A stretch of DNA of 26,684 bases from Archaeoglobi archaeon (GTDB taxonomy: Archaea; Halobacteriota; Archaeoglobi; Archaeoglobales; Archaeoglobaceae), in the NCBI GenBank assembly GCA_029259455.1, contig JAPDIT010000003.1, positions 1 through 26,684 on the forward strand, given 5' to 3'. The position numbers were made by a program, and so were the translations under genes. The notes below the pieces were generated by a model. It had not been told where the DNA came from. It saw only the letters and a program-made list of their open reading frames with translations, and did not search any database. Below are positions 7,811 through 15,436 of this stretch, in pieces. How positions within the stretch are numbered: the first letter of the stretch is position 1; each line of letters begins with the position of its first letter.

Positions 7811-8134
7811 CTATTTCTTGGATCTGCGTTTTTTCAACAAAGAGGGGAGGTGGATAACGTACCTCCCGTCCTCCTGAAGGGCGATAACGATCCCTTCACC
7901 CTGCAAAAGCCTTTCTATGTTGATCTCGTACTTTCCGGGAGAAATTATGCGAACCGTCTCTATTCCCATTTCCGTGAACTCTTTTCTTATCTCCTCCTCG
8001 ACTTTCTCTGGCTCCTTGGACTTCTTCTCGTCAGGAACGTAGAGGAACTTGTTGTTCCCACACTCACATCCCTGAAGTAACCGCATGTCGCCTGTTGGAT
8101 AGAGCTTTCCGCATTTGGTGCATCTGTGAGCCAT
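7811..8134 (-). CDS. zinc-ribbon protein, DUF2072 family
   Basis: A 107-residue archaeal protein with an N-terminal zinc ribbon: RCTKCGKLYPTG and CECGN supply four cysteines at about residues 5-31. A charged linker (EKKSKEPEKVEEE) follows, then a small alpha/beta C-terminal part (FTEMGIETVRIISPGKYEINIERLL) and a basic tail KKRRSKK. It starts 8 bases after the DUF2073 stop, with AGGGG before the ATG, and is the last gene of the leftward operon. DUF2072, DUF2073 and an Era-like GTPase recur together in archaea, but their joint role is not known to me. The basic tail and zinc ribbon would suit nucleic-acid contact; that is inference. The family name is recalled, not searched. Confidence 0.8.
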   Translation of the reverse strand: MAHRCTKCGKLYPTGDMRLLQGCECGNNKFLYVPDEKKSKEPEKVEEEIRKEFTEMGIETVRIISPGKYEINIERLLQGEGIVIALQEDGRYVIHLPSLLKKRRSKK

Positions 8135-8142
8135 GGAAACCC

Positions 8143-8499
8143 CTAAACCTGGACGAGAGCTTTGATTACATCAGCCTGCTTTTCGAGAGTCTTGAGCCTG
8201 TTTGCGGGGCCTATAACCGTCAGCCTACCCTTGGGCTTTCCGAAGAGTTTTGAAAACATACTCCTTTCCTTAACCGGGTATGACTCCACCTCTATACCTA
8301 TGAAATTCTCGTGGTCTATCTCCAGCATCGTCATTTCGATTAACTTAGCCTCCTCCTCAGGAGTCAGGCCGGTTTCAAGAACAACAATCTTCCCCTCCTT
8401 GACATTGTCCAGAATCATCCTCAGCTTCTCCATAGAGGGCATCTTTTCGAGCATCTCCTTCGATATCAGGTGCATCTGCACCCCTTCCATCTCCATCAC
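8143..8499 (-). CDS. DUF2073 family protein of the GTPase operon
   Basis: A 118-residue protein of unknown function. Visible blocks are VQMHLISKEMLEKMPSMEK, GKIVVLETGLTPEEEAKLIE and IGIEVESYPVK, ending in an alpha/beta segment GRLTVIGPANRLKTLEKQ. No catalytic motif, signal peptide or membrane span is seen. The GTG start overlaps the GTPase stop by four bases (GTGA), with GAGAGG five bases before it. In-frame ATGs follow closely, but the family-like VQMHLIS block supports a start before it. Tight coupling to the GTPase suggests the two proteins bind each other or act together. Confidence 0.8.
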   Translation of the reverse strand: MMEMEGVQMHLISKEMLEKMPSMEKLRMILDNVKEGKIVVLETGLTPEEEAKLIEMTMLEIDHENFIGIEVESYPVKERSMFSKLFGKPKGRLTVIGPANRLKTLEKQADVIKALVQV

Positions 8500-9131
8500 C
8501 CGAACCTCTCGGCCATTGCCTTGTAAAGCGAGTCTATGTTAATACCTTTCAAAGCAGAAATCGGCACGACGGGATGCTGTGGAAAAGCTGACTTTATCCT
8601 TGCCGGAGAGGCGTTTGGCAGGTCTATTTTGTTGGCAACTATCAGCAGGGGGAGGTTTCTCGCCTCCATGTTACCCACTATGGTCACGTTCACCTGGGTG
8701 AATGGATCCTCGGTGGCGTCCATGACAAGCAAAACTCCGTCGAGGTCGTCAAGCCACTTTATCGCCTCAATAACACCCTCAGTCGCTTCCTTGGCTCTTC
8801 TCTTTGCCTCCTCTTCATCCATGCCGTATTTCAAGAATTCGTGGAAGTCAATCTTCGTCGCAAGTCCCGGAGTGTCGACGATGTCAATCGTGAGAGACTT
8901 TCCATCCACCTCTATTTTCACACCCTCCCTTAACTTGGCCCTCCTTGTCTCGTGTGGCACATCGCTCGGAGAACCGATTACATCTCCAGTCCAGTCCCTG
9001 AGAATTCTGTTTGCAAGAGTTGTTTTGCCGGCATTTGGAGGGCCGTAAATACCTATCCTCATCTTGTCCTTCTTGAAGAACAGCTTCAGAATGAATCCGA
9101 ACCTCTTTCTTATGGCAAGCATCAGTCCCAT
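8496..9131 (-). CDS. Era-like small GTPase of the DUF2072/DUF2073 operon
   Basis: A 211-residue GTPase with all G motifs: G1 GPPNAGKT (30-37), a G2-like Thr in HETRR (60-64), G3 DTPG (86-89), G4 NKID (167-170) and G5 SAL (192-194). The N-terminus is basic and amphipathic (AIRKRFGFILKLFFKKDK), which could attach to membrane or RNA. The KH RNA-binding domain of bacterial Era is absent, so the protein ends after the G domain. ATG at 9131 is chosen because GAGGTG lies five bases upstream; ATG 24 just before the P-loop is less likely. It is the third gene of an operon beginning with mptA and overlaps DUF2073 by 4 bases. It resembles Era/Der-type GTPases that work on ribosomes or membranes; the cellular role is unknown. 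Confidence 0.85.
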   Translation of the reverse strand: MGLMLAIRKRFGFILKLFFKKDKMRIGIYGPPNAGKTTLANRILRDWTGDVIGSPSDVPHETRRAKLREGVKIEVDGKSLTIDIVDTPGLATKIDFHEFLKYGMDEEEAKRRAKEATEGVIEAIKWLDDLDGVLLVMDATEDPFTQVNVTIVGNMEARNLPLLIVANKIDLPNASPARIKSAFPQHPVVPISALKGINIDSLYKAMAERFG

Positions 9132-9166
9132 TCTGACACCTCACTTTATTTTCCGCATAGGTATAA

Positions 9167-10471
9167 TTAAAACTTATCCTTCATTCTCCTGAAAACTGCA
9201 ACCGAGGCAAGAAAGGCTGCAAGAGTTATCAAGATATCCAAAGGTGATACTGCCCTGCTTTCAAACTCATCAACGACAGCATCAGCAGCCTTGGGACTGT
9301 CAATAATCACCCCTACCTCTCTGTTAAGCTTAAACCCGTACATGTTCATGTTTGCAGAGGTTATCAGGAGCCTTCCATCAGCTACCACGGCCTTTCCGTG
9401 GAGCTTCTCTACAAGTTTTATCTCTACACCCTCCTCCCTGAGAATTTCCACAGCATCCTTTGAGGCATATCTTGAATTCAGCACAACCTTTACCTTAGCT
9501 CCATTCTGCTTCGCTTTTCTAATTGCCCCAAGAAGACCGCCATCTTTGTACCACTTGAAGTCAATGTAAGGAGCTATGATATAGAGCCTTTGCTTGGCTG
9601 AGGAGATGAATTCAAGGACGGGGTTGCAGTCCGGCAAAATAAAGACGGTTACGGGAGCTTTAAAGGTCAAAACTTTACCGCCAGCACCATTTCTGTAAAC
9701 CCACTCGGAGCACGATTTTGAGACGTTCGTTGAGTATTTCCTGTCGTTTTCGAGCAGTTGTAACAGCATCTTTGACACATTGTGGTTCTCAAAAACTACG
9801 ATAAAGCCCTTTTTGCTGAACTGCCAGTTCTCCGTTGTGATTGCAACACTGTCGTTCTTCACTGCAAACTTGTAGTGGAAGTTTCTGTAGGAGGGAGAGG
9901 ATAGGAAAACTGTGCTCGTTTCGAACTCTCTGCATGGTTTGTTTGCCCTTGCGTCAACAAAAAGCTTTGAGGGGTTGAATGGTGCGTGGAATGTGTATGA
10001 GGCAACAACCCATCCATCATCAAGACAGAAATCGGAGGGAGTTATGATCAGCTTTCCCTCAACGACTTCTGTAAGGCATGAAAAGTTGCTCCAGTCCTCA
10101 TACCGAAAATCCCATCCGGATGGTGTTTTGTAGTAAATTACCCCCTCATCGAGGAACTCGATATCTTTACCGTAGTGAAAGCAGTCTTTTCCATCGGCAT
10201 CCTCAACACACACTTCCTCTCCCTCATTTGAGAGAGCCATTTTTGGAGAAAACTGAATGTCCGCCTTGTATCCAAACCTCTCTTCAAAATAGCTCAGATT
10301 CTTTGTCGCTATATGCGTTCCGGCATCAGCATTAACCAATCCGTTGGAATCTCTTAGCTGACAGCTTGAGTTGCAGTGGAACTTCACGTACTCTGCTTCA
10401 TCGAGCCCGTAGGGGTTGGGGTACACCTCAATTAGAGTTGCTGCAAGAAGCATCAGAAGAGCCAATTTCAT
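9167..10471 (-). CDS. secreted, membrane-anchored phospholipase D-like protein with lamin-tail-like N-terminus
   Basis: A 434-residue protein. It has an N-terminal signal peptide (MKLALLMLLAATLIEV), a lamin-tail-like domain (about 14-108, opening with IEVYPNPYGLDEAEYVKF), and two PLD halves. The second HKD motif is intact: HGKAVVAD with His358, Lys360, Asp365, then SANMN. The first is altered: HYKFAVKND has His199 and Lys201, but Asn206 replaces the Asp. A single span at 411-427 followed by RRMKDKF would anchor the C-terminus in the membrane with the enzyme outside. Many cysteines in the outer part suggest disulfides. It could cleave phosphodiesters in lipid or DNA, or be inactive. It starts inside the mptA 3' end (44-base overlap) after GAGG. 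The substrate is unknown. Confidence 0.82.
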   Translation of the reverse strand: MKLALLMLLAATLIEVYPNPYGLDEAEYVKFHCNSSCQLRDSNGLVNADAGTHIATKNLSYFEERFGYKADIQFSPKMALSNEGEEVCVEDADGKDCFHYGKDIEFLDEGVIYYKTPSGWDFRYEDWSNFSCLTEVVEGKLIITPSDFCLDDGWVVASYTFHAPFNPSKLFVDARANKPCREFETSTVFLSSPSYRNFHYKFAVKNDSVAITTENWQFSKKGFIVVFENHNVSKMLLQLLENDRKYSTNVSKSCSEWVYRNGAGGKVLTFKAPVTVFILPDCNPVLEFISSAKQRLYIIAPYIDFKWYKDGGLLGAIRKAKQNGAKVKVVLNSRYASKDAVEILREEGVEIKLVEKLHGKAVVADGRLLITSANMNMYGFKLNREVGVIIDSPKAADAVVDEFESRAVSPLDILITLAAFLASVAVFRRMKDKF

Positions 10472-11375
10472 TCCTCAACTCCTCGAACGTGGCAAACCTC
10501 TCCGCCACGACATTGTGCTGGTGGATGCTTTCCTCGTTCTCCTGCCGCAAAAATGCCAGTATGTCTCCCGGAGCGTCGGGGAAAGCTTTCAGCAGCTCCA
10601 TCGCCATATACCTGACTCCATCCTCAACGAACCTCGTGTTCCGGTGTGCTGCCTCAACAACAGCAAGCTCATCCTCTCTTTTGAGAATCTCGTAAGTTTC
10701 GTAGCTCATGGATGACTTAGCGACCTCAATGAGCTTTGATATGGGAACCTTGAAGCTGTCAGTAACCTGAACCTTTAGCGTTGCCCTCCCACGCTGGTTG
10801 TGTGTCGCAACCGGAATCGCATCGAGAATTTTTTTGATTGTCTCCTCATCGAATCCCATTTTAGCCAGTCTCTCTGCTGAGCTCGCTCTGACGAGTTCCT
10901 GAGCACACGGACATGCTGTTATTCCAGTAACCTCGACACCCACCATTACAATTTTGTTTCCATCTCTGCTCAACGTTGCCTCGCCGAAAATTTTCACAAC
11001 TTCCTGCGTTCTCTGCCCCGTTCTTGGCGTTCTCTTTCTCATTATTAGCTCTGAATTCATTCTCGCCTCCGCTTTTGTGGCATACTCGTGCCTTACCAGA
11101 AGGTGGTTTGCTATCTCAACAACTAAATCCTCAATGTTCTCAATGGGTTTCGCTGTCAGTGCCTCGAGAACTTCATCTATAACCTCAAAATTTCTGCTGA
11201 GATTGACGCCTTTCAGATGAGCAGGTAAGTCAACGAAAACGTCAAAGGTTGAGATTAAAATAACTGGCCTCTTTCCCTCTCTCTGAACCTCCACGAGCTT
11301 TTTGATGCCCGTAGCACCAACTCTGCTCAGGCCTATGGGAATTTCGGGCTTCAGAAGCTGAACGTCCGGAAGCAT
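10428..11375 (-). CDS. mptA: GTP cyclohydrolase MptA (FolE2 family)
   Basis: Converts GTP to 7,8-dihydroneopterin 2',3'-cyclic phosphate, the first step of tetrahydromethanopterin synthesis in the cytoplasm; the family uses Fe(II). At 315 residues it has the family length. Metal and active-site blocks are visible: TGITACPCAQE (150-160) with the key cysteine, VATHNQRG (189-196), AAHRNTRFVEDG (242-253) and ESIHQHNVVAERF (282-294). The two tunnelling-fold halves are complete. It opens the leftward operon: a TATA-like stretch at 11394-11403 lies about 24 nt before the ATG, suggesting a leaderless mRNA. The downstream genes have no evident link to pterin synthesis. Confidence 0.93.
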   Translation of the reverse strand: MLPDVQLLKPEIPIGLSRVGATGIKKLVEVQREGKRPVILISTFDVFVDLPAHLKGVNLSRNFEVIDEVLEALTAKPIENIEDLVVEIANHLLVRHEYATKAEARMNSELIMRKRTPRTGQRTQEVVKIFGEATLSRDGNKIVMVGVEVTGITACPCAQELVRASSAERLAKMGFDEETIKKILDAIPVATHNQRGRATLKVQVTDSFKVPISKLIEVAKSSMSYETYEILKREDELAVVEAAHRNTRFVEDGVRYMAMELLKAFPDAPGDILAFLRQENEESIHQHNVVAERFATFEELRNEIGSSDASCSNSN

Positions 11376-11393
11376 GGAGTCAGTTTGCTGGCA

Positions 11394-11403
11394 GATTAAT
11401 AAC
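11394..11403 (-). promoter_or_regulatory. TATA box for the mptA operon
   Basis: Minus strand reads GTTATTAATC, centred about 24 nt before the mptA ATG at 11375, in the short gap after the MazG gene. Confidence 0.45.
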
Positions 11404-11417
11404 TGTTGTCGATTTAT

Positions 11418-11738
11418 TCAGAATTCATAAACCCTGTCCTTCGGATACTTCCTCTCGTTCTTCTCCATTTTCCTCTTAACAGCCACTAACGGGTCAATTC
11501 CGGCAACATCGCAGAGGAAAAGAGTGTAGATGAGAATATCTGCTACCTCTTCCTCCACTTCCTTGCCTCTTTCTCCAAGAACTCTCATCTCATCCTCGAC
11601 GCTCGTGGTCCACTGAAAAAGCTCAAGGAGTTCCGCTGCCTCAATCGAAATTGAAACGGAGAGGTTCTTGGGTGTATGGTATTTTCTCCATCCTCTTGAG
11701 TCTCTGAATTCTCTCAGAATGTCGAAAAGCTCTTGCAT
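11418..11738 (-). CDS. MazG-type nucleotide pyrophosphohydrolase
   Basis: A 106-residue all-alpha NTP pyrophosphohydrolase. It probably hydrolyses a non-canonical or excess (d)NTP to NMP + PPi, a housecleaning role in the cytoplasm. The Mg-binding acidic helices are visible: ISIEAAELLELFQW with Glu33, Glu36 and Glu39, and VEEEVADILIYTLFLCD with Glu63/64 and Asp67. The length is that of the single-domain group related to RS21-C6/dCTPase rather than the two-domain bacterial MazG. ATG at 11738 has no clear ribosome-binding site, but a TATA-like GCTTTAATT (plus 11758-11766) lies about 24 nt upstream, at the very end of the neighbouring pseudogene, so it probably has its own promoter. The exact substrate is not evident. 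Confidence 0.85.
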   Translation of the reverse strand: MQELFDILREFRDSRGWRKYHTPKNLSVSISIEAAELLELFQWTTSVEDEMRVLGERGKEVEEEVADILIYTLFLCDVAGIDPLVAVKRKMEKNERKYPKDRVYEF

Positions 11739-11759
11739 AGTGAAAGTAGGTTTAAAGAA

Positions 11760-12867
11760 TTAAAGCTTGCTCCTAAGCATCTCGCAAGGTCTGAATATCT
11801 CGAGCTTTGTTATTTCGAAAGCTTCTTTAAGTACTTCAAGAATGCTCGGGTAGCCAAGAATCTCTGCAGCATCCATGATTCCGTAAGGAGCGTTTGTTGC
11901 GAGCATGTAAACTCTGTTTACTGTCTCCTCATCAGCAATTCCATCTTCAACGATTCTATAAGCCTCGTTGACTATCGCCGCAACAAGCGGCCTTATATCA
12001 GCAGGAGCTGCGGGGATTTTCGCTTTACCCTCCTCCCATATATAAAATCCTTCACCGCTCTTTTTGCCAAGCTTTCCCCACTCAACCATCTTCTCCAAGA
12101 AGAAGTCCATCGAGTGAATTCCCCTGAATTTATCTCCATAGAACTCTCGAAAGCTTTCAAGAACGTCTTTTGCTATATCAAGTCCGATCATGTCAAGGGT
12201 CTCGAAAAATCCATATTTCAAGCCTAAGTTTTTCATGGCCGCATCAATCTCTTCTGGCCTGTAGTAAAACAGGCAGTAGCCAACCGCAATGCCTGCAGCA
12301 CCGAGCATTCTATTCAAAACATGCCCTCTGTACCCCTTCCTCAAGATGACGGGCCCCTTACCTATGGTTTTGGCCATGTTAACTCCTTTTTCCAGTGCAT
12401 CCTCCGAAACTTTGCTGCCTCCTACCTCAACAAGGGGCATGAGGATTGGAGGGTTGGAAAAATGAAAGAGTGTGAGCCTCCCGGGATTTGAGAGCCTATC
12501 AGCAATCTCGGGTGGCATGAAGCTTGAGGTGTTGGTTGCAAAAACAGCCTTATCGTTAAACTTCTATATCTCCCTGAAAAGCTCTATTTTTGGCTGGAGT
12601 TTTTCCGTAATAGCTTCAACAATAAAATCGCAATCTCTGATATTTTTCAGCTCGGTTGTATAGTAAACAGATGAGGTTAGTTCATCCCTTTTCTTCAAAT
12701 GCCTCTTCAAGCTCATCTAAACACTTTCCTTCGTGCCTTTCTCTCGCTTCTTTAAAGCTTCTTCTTTTTTTGTCTACAAGAACCACTTCAAAGCTTGCGT
12801 TGGCAAAAAGGGCCGCGATATCAGCTCCCATCGTTCCTGCCCCTATGACACCGATCATAATTTTCAC
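11760..12867 (-). pseudogene. 3-hydroxyacyl-CoA dehydrogenase, broken by a frameshift and a nonsense codon
   Basis: The pieces align in order as one dehydrogenase of about 370 residues. The N-terminal Rossmann part (IGVIGAGTMGADIAALFA) begins at GTG 12867 or, more likely, at ATG 12858 with GGTGA before it. This frame ends at TGA 12684-12682 after EEAFEEKG. One base further on, the next frame continues the protein (ELTSSVYYTTELKNIRDCDF, then IVEAITEK). That frame meets a TAG at 12566-12564 where GAG would give the expected EKF, then resumes with AVFATNTSSF, the HFSNPPILMPLVEV catalytic block and two C-terminal domains (GKLGKKSGEGFY and APYGIMDAAEILGYP). Two independent lesions make a functional product unlikely, although the C-terminal 252 residues remain open. 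An intact paralogue lies at 3576-4463. Confidence 0.88.
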
Positions 12868-12924
12868 CCATGCATGTGCACCTTACCGGCGTTTATCTTG
12901 TGTATTCCTTTTGACTTTTTGGAA

Positions 12925-12955
12925 ATCACAAATATTTAAATATGGCATTTGTGAT
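12925..12955. promoter_or_regulatory. inverted repeat framing a TATA box (putative operator)
   Basis: ATCACAAAT (12925-12933) and ATTTGTGAT (12947-12955) are perfect 9-bp inverted arms around a 13-bp spacer containing ATTTAAAT. Read leftward, the TATA box would start transcripts near 12912, leaving a ~50-nt leader with GGTGA before the ATG at 12858 of the broken dehydrogenase. A repressor bound to the arms would cover the TATA box. Confidence 0.6.
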
Positions 12956-12986
12956 GTTGATGATTATAGTTATAATAATGGGAAAA

Positions 12987-12995
12987 CTTTTTAAG
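12987..12995 (+). promoter_or_regulatory. TATA box for the KaiC-like gene
   Basis: CTTTTTAAG about 30 nt before the ATG at 13021, which has no ribosome-binding site; probable leaderless transcript. Confidence 0.45.
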
Positions 12996-13020
12996 GATTG
13001 AGTCCAAATTTATAGTAGTT

Positions 13021-13731
13021 ATGCAAGTACTAAAAACTCGTGACGTGCCAACTGGAATCGTTTTGCTTGACAGAAGGTTAGACGGTGGTCTGCCTGCAGG
13101 TAGCTTCGTATGTGTCTACGCAAACCCTATCGCGATGCCCGAGGCATTTCTTTACCAGTTTGCCACCGTTATGAGGAGTTACTACTTTACTACAAATCGT
13201 CCAGCTAAATTCGTAAAAATGGATATGGATAAGCTCCGCCTTGACTCAGAAGTTGTCACTTTCGTCGATATTTACCAGCAGTACTACCTCAATGAGTACG
13301 GGCAGTTCATAATTGAGGACAGGTACAGAGACAAGGAGATCTTCGACTACGTTGATGATCGGCTATCAAAAATAGTTGAGGAGGAAAGAGGTGAGTATAA
13401 CATAGTTTTTGACTCCCTCTCGTTTTTCCTGAACCTTGATGTAGACCGGGGGCTTAAGGAATGGCTGATAAACAAACTGTACATGCTTGCAAAGGAAAGT
13501 GAGATTGTTATTTACTGCCATCTCATAAAAGACCTCCACCCGCCCTATATAGTTAACAAAGTCTTGGAGATTTCCGATGTCGTGTTCGATATAGAAGTGG
13601 AGAGGGCGGGCGAGAGATTCGTCAGCAAGTTCGCAGTACCCAAGCTGAGAGGAAAGAGACCCGTTAACGAATACTTCAGGTTCTACGTTGAGGAGGGTGT
13701 CCAGGTGGATACTTCGAGAGATATTGCATAA
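13021..13731 (+). CDS. KaiC/RecA-like protein lacking the P-loop
   Basis: A 236-residue protein with the layout of an archaeal KaiC/RadA-type ATPase. The opening TGIVLLDRRLDGGLPAGSFV (11-30) is the classic lead into a Walker A loop, but the loop itself is replaced by CVYANPIAMPEAF with no GKT/S. The Walker B strand YNIVFDSLSFFLN (126-138, Asp131) is kept, as are the core strands (EIVIYCHLI) and a late KLRGKRPVNEYFRFYVEEG. It is therefore probably a non-hydrolysing regulatory or scaffold member, of the kind labelled HTR-like in Archaeoglobus. No partner gene is evident. Its last 49 bases overlap the convergent ecfT gene. Fold is fairly sure; function is unknown. Confidence 0.75.
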   Translation: MQVLKTRDVPTGIVLLDRRLDGGLPAGSFVCVYANPIAMPEAFLYQFATVMRSYYFTTNRPAKFVKMDMDKLRLDSEVVTFVDIYQQYYLNEYGQFIIEDRYRDKEIFDYVDDRLSKIVEEERGEYNIVFDSLSFFLNLDVDRGLKEWLINKLYMLAKESEIVIYCHLIKDLHPPYIVNKVLEISDVVFDIEVERAGERFVSKFAVPKLRGKRPVNEYFRFYVEEGVQVDTSRDIA

Positions 13732-14336
13732 ATCAGGACTAGAATCGAAACAAGCAGAAGGATGTAATCAGTTTTTTCAGGTTTTCTTGTTTTTCCACCA
13801 GCCTTGTATTGAAAATTTTTTGAGTAAAGCGATTCAGAGGAGCTTATCGCTCTCAGAATAGCCGTTGAGACAAAAGCTTTTAGCAATCTGTAGTAAGACT
13901 TTCCGTAAAGACTCTTGACATTCTCAAAGTCGCTGAGTATTACCGGAAGCATGGATAAAGCAATTTGAAGTACACTCACCAGTTTTTCCGGAAACTTGAA
14001 AAACTTTAAAGCTCCGATGATTTCAGTGGGTTGGGAGGAGAACACGAGAGATCCGGCAGAGATTATTGCCAGAAATGCCAAAAGCGATTTCAAAGCTGAG
14101 AATCCGACAAAGAAGGCTGTTACTGCAAAGAGGATATAGAATGGCGAAAAGGCTTTCAGGAGCTTCAAACTCCTTCCTTTGGTCACAAGCAAAGAGATGA
14201 GTGTTGCGATAAGCGAAACCTCAAAAGCCATACCTGAAACATACACGGAGATTGAGAGGAGTGAGGCTGACAGCAGCGCACACCTGCCCTCTATCTCCCC
14301 ACCACTCAACCCCTCTTTAAGCGACTCGACTATCAT
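13683..14336 (-). CDS. ecfT: ECF transporter transmembrane subunit EcfT
   Basis: A 217-residue integral membrane protein with about five hydrophobic spans (for example ALLSASLLSISVYVSGMAF, LLAFLAIISAGSLVFS and YILLLVSILVLIYAISL). Two cytoplasmic coupling helices are recognisable by position: FPEKLVSVLQIALSMLPVIL and RAISSSESLYSKNFQ. The usual Ala-Arg-Gly/Ala signatures are divergent (SESLYSKNF where many have an ARG/ARA motif). It would join the bioY substrate-binding protein to the ATPase subunit for biotin uptake. It overlaps the ATPase gene by four bases (ATGA), so the two are coupled. The identity rests on topology and operon context, hence somewhat lower certainty. Confidence 0.8.
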   Translation of the reverse strand: MIVESLKEGLSGGEIEGRCALLSASLLSISVYVSGMAFEVSLIATLISLLVTKGRSLKLLKAFSPFYILFAVTAFFVGFSALKSLLAFLAIISAGSLVFSSQPTEIIGALKFFKFPEKLVSVLQIALSMLPVILSDFENVKSLYGKSYYRLLKAFVSTAILRAISSSESLYSKNFQYKAGGKTRKPEKTDYILLLVSILVLIYAISLEVSTWTPSST

Positions 14337-15436
14337 AGCTCCACCTTTCTGTCGCAGTGATCAGCAACTTCCAAATCGTGAGTTGCAATGATCGCAGACT
14401 TTCGATGCTTCCTGAGCAGGTAGATCAGTTTCTTTCTGAAGTTGCAGTCCTGTCCGGCTGTAGGCTCGTCTAAAAGCAGAATTTTTGATTTGAATGCCTT
14501 TGCAATTGCCACCCTCTTCATCTGACCCCCGCTGAGAGACTGCGGATGCCTGCTGAGCAATCCTTTTATCCCAAACTCCTTGGCGATGGCTGGATCAACC
14601 TCTTTACTCACGCTATCCTCGACAAGGTGGTAGGAGGGGTTCTGCAAAACAATCGAGAAATCTAACCCCTGCCTTCTCATGTCGCCTGCTATTCTTCTCA
14701 GCATCATTGTCTTGCCAGCCCCGTTATCTCCAACCAACGCAATTAATTCTCCATCTCTAAGCTCAACCTCTCCCTCATAGATTACATCCCCAAGTTCAAC
14801 TTCTGGAATTTCCAACTCCTCACATTCAAGACCGAGATTCACTGTCCTCTCGAAATACTTCGAAAACTCAAGCCTGTGCTCCGAAATAACGTGTGGGTAG
14901 TCTTTAAGAATTTTGATAACTCTCAACGCATTTTTGCGGCTTAGATTTGCAAAAGGTTCATCAAAAACAAGTATTTTTGCCTTTGAAGCTATTGCAGAAG
15001 CAATTTCGACCAACTGCAGCTCTCCGGTGGATAGCTCATAGGTTTTCCTCTCCCAAAGTTCTGCAATTTTTAGCTGCTCGCAAACCTCCTCGACCTCTTT
15101 TTTAGCCTCTGATCTGCTCATACCAAGCTGAATGAGGGGAAAGGTTATCTCGTCAACGACCTCTGTTGAGGTTATCATCTCTTCAGGGTTCTGCTTGATG
15201 AAGAATGCGATTTCAGGACTTGGTCTTTGCCCAAAAACTCTTATGTGGCCTTCAAGACTTCCGCCGGCAAAGTGAGGAACTAAGCCGTTAATCATTTTAA
15301 GGATGGTACTCTTTCCGGAAGCTGTCGGGCCGATGATGAACTCGCAACCGTCAAAAGTTGCATTGAAGTTTCTTAAGCCCACTATTCCGTTTGGATAAAC
15401 GTACTTCTCAACCCTGAATTCAATCAATTTCAACAC
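14333..15436 (-). CDS. ECF transporter ATPase, two fused compact ABC domains
   Basis: A 367-residue tandem ABC ATPase powering biotin uptake at the inner face of the membrane. Domain 1 (1-~205): Walker A GPTASGKST (36-44), Q-loop FIKQNPEEM, signature LSTGELQ (135-141), Walker B ILVFDEP (155-161), switch His in ISEHRLE. Domain 2 (~215-367): Walker A GDNGAGKT (236-243), Q-loop VLQNPSYHL, signature LSGGQMK (301-307), Walker B ILLLDEPTAGQD (319-330), switch His in ATHDLE. Both sites look competent. Domain 2 is short (~150 residues) and lacks the long C-terminal extension of separate EcfA proteins. It overlaps bioY by 17 bases and ecfT by 4, so all three come from one mRNA. It corresponds to EcfA-EcfA' fused in one chain. 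Confidence 0.9.
   Translation of the reverse strand: MLKLIEFRVEKYVYPNGIVGLRNFNATFDGCEFIIGPTASGKSTILKMINGLVPHFAGGSLEGHIRVFGQRPSPEIAFFIKQNPEEMITSTEVVDEITFPLIQLGMSRSEAKKEVEEVCEQLKIAELWERKTYELSTGELQLVEIASAIASKAKILVFDEPFANLSRKNALRVIKILKDYPHVISEHRLEFSKYFERTVNLGLECEELEIPEVELGDVIYEGEVELRDGELIALVGDNGAGKTMMLRRIAGDMRRQGLDFSIVLQNPSYHLVEDSVSKEVDPAIAKEFGIKGLLSRHPQSLSGGQMKRVAIAKAFKSKILLLDEPTAGQDCNFRKKLIYLLRKHRKSAIIATHDLEVADHCDRKVEL

Noticed and set aside
8536..9048. Plus-strand 170-codon open frame
   Set aside because: Antisense to the GTPase gene, whose G motifs are all in place.
11733..12227. Plus-strand 164-codon open frame
   Set aside because: Antisense to the readable part of the broken dehydrogenase, with no domain resemblance and no start signal.
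12950..12980. Possible C/D box sRNA (TGATGA near 12958)
   Set aside because: No matching D box (CTGA) or second box pair at suitable spacing.
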